The position numbers and the translations under genes were made by a program. 9,450 bases of DNA, taken from NCBI GenBank assembly GCA_947567585.1, contig CANONE010000079.1:1-9450 (forward strand). Direction: 5' to 3'. The stretch's first letter is position 1; each line of letters opens with the position of its first letter. The DNA is from an uncultured Clostridia bacterium. GTDB lineage: Bacteria > Bacillota > Clostridia > Oscillospirales > Acutalibacteraceae. Shown one piece after another: positions 6,175 through 9,450 of this stretch. The notes below the pieces were generated by a model. That model worked only from the letters and a program-made list of their open reading frames with translations, had not been told where the DNA came from and made no database searches.

Positions 6175-6214
6175 AAAGGATATGGGTTTTGCGCGGGTTA
6201 GCCTGTGCGCTTAT

Positions 6215-6242
6215 GCGGAGCCGGAATCGGCCCCGCTTTTTT
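6215..6242 (+). terminator. Intrinsic terminator in the aroF leader
   Basis: GCGGAGCCG (6215-6223) pairs with CGGCCCCGC (6228-6236) around a GAAT tetraloop with one A-C mismatch, followed by six T (6237-6242). It lies upstream of aroF and 41 bases past the leader peptide stop, so it acts before the structural genes and not behind one. An end-of-operon terminator for aroE-aroK is the simple alternative, but the strong promoter at 5971 lies before it. Confidence 0.85.
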
Positions 6243-6281
6243 GTTGCCTGTCATTTAGAAAACTTTAGGAGAGTGAAGAAC

Positions 6282-7295
6282 ATGATTATCGTATTAAAGC
6301 CCAATCAGACGCGGGAGAAGGTGGACGGCTTTATGAAGAAGCTGACCTCTTCTTATGATGTGCAGGTGAACACCTGGGTAGGCGCTTCCAGCACGGTTTT
6401 GGGATTGATTGGAGATACCACCGCCATTGACGACGAGTACATTGCCGCTCAGGATGTGGTGGAGTCTGTGCGCCGGGTGCAGGAGCCCTACAAGAAGGCC
6501 AACCGGAAGTTTCACCCGGAGGATACCGTCGTCACGCTGCCGGGGGGGCAGCAGATCGGCGGGGGCGGCTTAGCGCTGATTGCCGGGCCCTGTTCGGTGG
6601 AAAGCGAAGAGCAGATCTGCGGCATTGCCCGGCGGGTGCAGGCCAGCGGGGCCCAGTTCCTGCGGGGCGGGGCCTTCAAACCCCGGACCTCTCCCTACGC
6701 CTTCCAGGGCATGAAGGCCGAGGGGCTGGAGCTGTTGTCCGAGGCCAAAAGAAAGACGGGCCTGCCCATTGTTACGGAGATCATGAGCATGGAGCACCTT
6801 CCCCTGTTTGAGGATGTGGATATCATCCAGGTGGGAGCCCGGAATATGCAGAATTTCGAGCTTTTAAAGCGGCTGGGCAAGCTCCATAAGCCCATTCTAT
6901 TAAAGCGGGGGCTGGCCAATACCATAGAAGAGCTCCTGATGAGCGCCGAATACATTATGGCCGAGGGCAACGAACAGGTGATCCTCTGCGAGCGGGGCAT
7001 CCGCACCTATGAGACCATGACCAGGAACACTTTGGACATCTCCGCTGTGCCGGTGATCAAGCGGCTGTCCCATCTGCCTGTTATTGTGGACCCCAGCCAT
7101 GCCAGCGGGATCAACTGGCTCATTGAGCCCTTAGCGGTTTCCGCAGCCGCTATTGGCGCGGACGGGCTGATTATCGAGGTACACAACGACCCCAGCCATG
7201 CCTTGTGCGACGGGGCCCAGTCCATCACTCCGGACCAGTTCGAGGCCCTGGCACAAAAGGTGAACCGGCTGCATGACATGGTACATGCCTTATGA
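6282..7295 (+). CDS. aroF: 3-deoxy-7-phosphoheptulonate (DAHP) synthase, type I-beta with N-terminal regulatory domain
   Basis: The enzyme condenses phosphoenolpyruvate and erythrose 4-phosphate to DAHP, the committed first step of aromatic biosynthesis. The 337-residue protein has an N-terminal ferredoxin-like domain (about 1-75), which mediates Tyr/Phe feedback inhibition in the Thermotoga maritima enzyme, and then the TIM-barrel core. Key segments are IAGPCSVES (100-108), GGAFKPRTSPYAFQG (129-143), QVGARNMQNFELL (183-195), VDPSHASG (269-276) and EVHNDPSHALCDGAQS (299-314). C104, H273, E299 and D310 match the metal ligands of that family. The start at 6282 follows AGGAG (6267-6271) ten bases upstream; a start at 6189 would precede the leader terminator and is rejected. 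Its stop overlaps the tyrA start. Regulation is probably double: attenuation and feedback inhibition. Confidence 0.96.
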   Translation: MIIVLKPNQTREKVDGFMKKLTSSYDVQVNTWVGASSTVLGLIGDTTAIDDEYIAAQDVVESVRRVQEPYKKANRKFHPEDTVVTLPGGQQIGGGGLALIAGPCSVESEEQICGIARRVQASGAQFLRGGAFKPRTSPYAFQGMKAEGLELLSEAKRKTGLPIVTEIMSMEHLPLFEDVDIIQVGARNMQNFELLKRLGKLHKPILLKRGLANTIEELLMSAEYIMAEGNEQVILCERGIRTYETMTRNTLDISAVPVIKRLSHLPVIVDPSHASGINWLIEPLAVSAAAIGADGLIIEVHNDPSHALCDGAQSITPDQFEALAQKVNRLHDMVHAL

Positions 7296-8113
7296 AAATT
7301 ATTGTGGTGGGCTTGGGATTAATCGGCGGTTCTATTGCCAAGGCTTTGAAGCAGAACACGGCCCACGTGGTGCTGGGAATCGACGTGGACGAGGACTCTC
7401 TTCTGGACGCCTGTTCCTGTGGCGCCCTTGACGGCAAAGCGGATACGGAAGACCTAAAAACGGCGGATCTGGTCTATCTGTGCGTTTACCCCCAGGCGGC
7501 GCTGGCCTTTGCCGGAAAATTCGGCCCGCTTTTGAAAGAGGGCTGCGTCCTAACGGACACCTGCGGCGTTAAGGGCGTTGTATGCCAGGGGATGGAGGCG
7601 CTGCCAGGACGTTATAGCTTTGTGGCAGGGCATCCCATGGCGGGGAAGGAACGCAGCGGGTTTTCCGCCAGCGACCCCAGTATTTTTGTGGGGGCTTCCT
7701 ATATTATAGCGGACACTGGCGCGCCGGACAGGGCGGTACGCACCGTGGAGGACTTGGCCCGCAGCATGGGCTTTGGGCGGGTTGTGCATACCACGCCCCG
7801 GCGTCATGACCAGATGATCGCCTTTACCTCCCAGGCCCCCCATGTTCTGGCCTGCGGATATGTCATGAGCCCCCGCTGCCCAGAGCACCAGGGCTTTTCC
7901 GCCGGGAGCTACCGGGACGTTTCCCGGGTAGCCAATATCAACGACGCTCTATGGAGCCGCCTTTTCCTGGATAACCGGGAAGCGTTGGTAGAAGAGCTGG
8001 ACGAGCTTCAAAGGAATATCGGCGCCATTCGGGACGCGGTAGCCTCCGGCCAGGAGGAACAGCTGCGCCGCCTGCTGCAAAAGGCCGCCGGCATAAAGCG
8101 AAGGTTCGGATAA
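7292..8113 (+). CDS. tyrA: Prephenate dehydrogenase
   Basis: The enzyme oxidatively decarboxylates prephenate to 4-hydroxyphenylpyruvate, the tyrosine branch of the pathway. The N-terminal Rossmann loop is VVGLGLIGGSIAKAL (5-19). The acidic D31 at the end of the second strand suggests NAD+ preference (inference). TDTCGVKG (88-95), GHPMAGKERSGF (113-124, H114) and the helical-domain segment RHDQMIAFTSQAPH (171-184) are typical of TyrA. RDVSRVA (208-214) holds an arginine of the kind used to hold the substrate. The protein has 273 residues and lacks a C-terminal ACT domain and a chorismate mutase domain, so no allosteric tyrosine site is evident. The ATG overlaps the aroF stop as ATGA and has no clear Shine-Dalgarno site, so translation should depend on coupling to aroF. 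Confidence 0.94.
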   Translation: MKIIVVGLGLIGGSIAKALKQNTAHVVLGIDVDEDSLLDACSCGALDGKADTEDLKTADLVYLCVYPQAALAFAGKFGPLLKEGCVLTDTCGVKGVVCQGMEALPGRYSFVAGHPMAGKERSGFSASDPSIFVGASYIIADTGAPDRAVRTVEDLARSMGFGRVVHTTPRRHDQMIAFTSQAPHVLACGYVMSPRCPEHQGFSAGSYRDVSRVANINDALWSRLFLDNREALVEELDELQRNIGAIRDAVASGQEEQLRRLLQKAAGIKRRFG

Positions 8114-8114
8114 G

Positions 8115-8156
8115 GGCGCGGGACGGCAAAACCTGTTTATCAGGCGTCTCGCGGCC
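8115..8156 (+). other. Long bulged hairpin between tyrA and aroB
   Basis: CGCGGGACG (8117-8125) pairs with CGTCTCGCG (8145-8153), with one G-U pair. Inside it CCTG (8132-8135) pairs with CAGG (8141-8144) around TTTAT, leaving a 6-base bulge GCAAAA on one side only. GG (8115-8116) can add pairs to CC (8155-8156). No T-run follows on the plus strand, so it is not an ordinary terminator. It ends about ten bases before the aroB ribosome binding site. An mRNA processing or stability element is one reading, a protein- or ligand-binding structure another. Confidence 0.55.
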
Positions 8157-8177
8157 TTTAGTGAAAGGAGAGTCCAT

Positions 8178-9224
8178 ATGGTAATAGATGTAAAAACCCA
8201 GCGTCCCTATGAGGTGACGGTGGAAAACGGAGCGATGGGGAAGGTGGGGGAGATTGCCGTCCGGCTGAAAAAGCCTGGGACAAAGGCAATGCTGATCAGC
8301 GAGACCCATGTGATGCCCTTATATGGAGAGCGTGTGCTGGCTTCCCTGGAAGCGGCGGGGTTTCAGACGGCAAGCTTCGTCTTTCCGGCCGGAGAAGAGC
8401 ACAAGCAGATGGAAACCGTTATGGGCATGTATATGGCTTTGGCGGAGGCGGGTTTTACCCGTACGGACTTGATCGTTACGCTGGGAGGCGGCGTGACAGG
8501 GGACATGGGTGGGTTTGCCGCGGCTACCTTCTTGCGGGGCATTGATTTCATGCAGATTCCCACCAGCCTGGTAGCCCAGGCGGACGCCAGCGTGGGGGGG
8601 AAGACCGGCGTGGATCTGCCCTTTGGCAAAAACCTGATAGGCGCTTTTCACCAGCCTATAGCGGTGGTCAGCGACCCGGAGGCGCTCTCCACATTGCCCC
8701 GGCGCTATTTTAACGATGGCTTGGGAGAGGTGATCAAGCATGGCTGCATTGCCGACCCTGTTTTGTTTGAGGATTTGGAGAGGGGGGGAGCCCTAAAGGA
8801 CATGGAGGGCATGGTGGCAAAGTCGGTGGCCATTAAGCGCGATTTTGTGCAGGCGGACGCCCGGGACACCGGCCGGCGGATGATTCTGAATTTTGGGCAC
8901 ACCTGCGGGCATGCTCTGGAAAAGCTTCATGGTTTCAAGGGACTTTCCCATGGGGAAGCAGTGGGGATCGGCATGGTGATGGCCTGCCGGGCCGGGGAGA
9001 AGCTGGGCGTTACCAAACCGGGAACGGGCCTGCGGATTGCCGGGCTTTTGGAGCAATATGGGCTGCCTACCAGCGACGCCTTTTCTGTGGAGGAAATTGT
9101 TCAGGCCACGGCGCTGGATAAGAAAAGCGACGGAGAGACCCTGCGGCTGATTCTAATCAGGGATATTGGCGAGAGCGTGATTTACCCCATTGGCCGAAAA
9201 GAGCTGCTGGCCGCGCTGGCATAG
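8178..9224 (+). CDS. aroB: 3-dehydroquinate synthase
   Basis: The enzyme converts DAHP to 3-dehydroquinate, the second pathway step, using NAD+ and a divalent metal. The 348-residue protein has the usual length. Visible motifs are FPAGEEHKQ (69-77), the glycine-rich nucleotide site LGGGVTGDMGGFAAAT (102-117), and IPTSLVAQADASVGGKTG (127-144) with conserved lysines at 142 and 151. GLGEVIKHG (181-189) and NFGHTCGHALE (238-248) follow, then LSHGEAVGIGM (256-266). E184, H241 and H258 are the expected metal ligands. The start at 8178 lies seven bases after AAAGGAG (8164-8170). It follows tyrA by 64 bases containing a hairpin and is probably read from the aroF promoter. No terminator directly follows, so the operon may continue beyond the window. 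Confidence 0.97.
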   Translation: MVIDVKTQRPYEVTVENGAMGKVGEIAVRLKKPGTKAMLISETHVMPLYGERVLASLEAAGFQTASFVFPAGEEHKQMETVMGMYMALAEAGFTRTDLIVTLGGGVTGDMGGFAAATFLRGIDFMQIPTSLVAQADASVGGKTGVDLPFGKNLIGAFHQPIAVVSDPEALSTLPRRYFNDGLGEVIKHGCIADPVLFEDLERGGALKDMEGMVAKSVAIKRDFVQADARDTGRRMILNFGHTCGHALEKLHGFKGLSHGEAVGIGMVMACRAGEKLGVTKPGTGLRIAGLLEQYGLPTSDAFSVEEIVQATALDKKSDGETLRLILIRDIGESVIYPIGRKELLAALA

Positions 9225-9273
9225 GTTGGAAACAGGAAAGAGCCCAGGGATGGCTTACTCTTAACATATGTCC

Positions 9274-9296
9274 GGCTAAAGGCAGTGTTTTTAGCC
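9274..9296. repeat. Inverted repeat GGCTAAA/TTTAGCC downstream of aroB
   Basis: Seven perfect base pairs (9274-9280 with 9290-9296) enclose a 9-base loop. Neither strand has a T-run after the stem, so it is not a canonical terminator. Its role is unknown. Confidence 0.5.
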
Positions 9297-9378
9297 CCGA
9301 TGAAAAAGCTTCCAGAAAAAACATATAAAATTCACGGGCAGTTCAGAGTTTTTTCACATTTATGGGGTACTATATCAT

Positions 9379-9413
9379 CGTGGCCGGCAGGACCACGCTA
9401 GAACTCTTTTTTT
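9379..9413 (+). terminator. Possible terminator at the end of the aroB transcript
   Basis: CGTGGCC (9379-9385) can pair with GG-CCACG (9390-9397, one bulged A) around GGCA. Seven T (9407-9413) follow nine bases later. AGAGTT (9345-9350) may close an outer stem with AACTCT (9402-9407), which would bring the stem next to the T-run. The spacing is unusual, so the call is weak. Confidence 0.35.
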
Positions 9414-9450
9414 CATCATATCCTCATTTTAACTCCTTACTTCCTCTTTG

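Larger units (their letters stand above)
6006..6242 (+). promoter_or_regulatory. Candidate leader-peptide transcription attenuator of aroF-tyrA-aroB
   Basis: Between the promoter and aroF lie, in order, a ribosome binding site, a 46-codon reading frame rich in aromatic codons, and an intrinsic terminator 39 bases before the aroF ATG. Alternative pairings are visible. CCGGCT plus CC (6122-6130, one bulged T) can pair with GGAGCCGG (6217-6224), the left terminator arm. CGGGGCTG (6161-6168) can pair with CGGCCCCG (6228-6235), the right arm, with one G-U pair. CCGGC (6122-6126) can instead pair with GCCGG (6159-6163). This gives the mutually exclusive states expected of an attenuator: a ribosome stalled on early aromatic codons leaves 6122-6130 free to block the terminator. 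The T-box sequence (GGGUGGNACCGCG) is absent. The pairing was done by eye. Confidence 0.68.

Noticed and set aside
6047..6268. 73-codon plus-strand frame in the aroF leader
   Set aside because: It has no ribosome binding site and runs through the terminator. The frame starting at 6034 has a binding site, the aromatic codon clusters and a stop before the terminator.
6006..6281. T-box riboswitch upstream of aroF
   Set aside because: Length and position would fit, but the conserved GGGUGGNACCGCG sequence is absent. The nearest look-alike, around 6184-6197, lacks the UGGN tRNA-binding bases.

Overview
The window looks like chromosomal DNA from a GC-rich anaerobic member of the Firmicutes, probably a clostridial gut bacterium of the Oscillospiraceae/Ruminococcaceae type. 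This is inferred from strong AGGAGG-type Shine-Dalgarno sites, sigma-A style promoters (TTGACA/TATAAT, 17 bp spacing), short intrinsic terminators, an archaeal/eukaryal-type (type 3) prolyl-tRNA synthetase and a DAHP synthase with an N-terminal ferredoxin-like domain. No mobile element, CRISPR array, tRNA or rRNA was seen.

The left half (1-4326) is read entirely from the minus strand. From left to right it holds: a Gfo/Idh/MocA-family oxidoreductase cut by the window edge, with its own promoter and a small palindrome near the transcription start; a 117-residue single PAS-domain protein; proS, which ends one base into that protein's earliest possible start and has a near-perfect promoter; two tandem small VOC (glyoxalase-fold) proteins; and a stand-alone acyl carrier protein gene, acpP. 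Intrinsic terminators lie behind the VOC pair and behind acpP.

The strand switch is at 4327-4574. The promoter assigned to acpP (minus) and the one assigned to aroE (plus) face each other, so the two transcripts should overlap at their 5' ends.

The right half (4575-9224) is a plus-strand aromatic amino acid cluster: aroE and aroK (4-base overlap), then a consensus promoter embedded in the aroK stop codon, a leader region, aroF (DAHP synthase), tyrA (4-base overlap) and aroB. These encode steps 1, 2, 4 and 5 of the shikimate pathway plus the tyrosine branch. aroA, aroC, aroD and pheA are not in the window. The last 226 bases carry hairpins but no recognised gene.

The most interesting part is the 5975-6281 gap. 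It has a TTGACA-17-TATAAT promoter, a Shine-Dalgarno site, a 46-codon open reading frame with 7 Phe, 2 Tyr and 1 Trp codons, and a strong intrinsic terminator just before the aroF ribosome binding site. Segments inside the short reading frame can pair with either arm of that terminator. This is the layout of a leader-peptide transcription attenuator that would sense all three aromatic amino acids and control aroF-tyrA-aroB. The assignment comes from reading the sequence; no folding or comparative analysis could be run.
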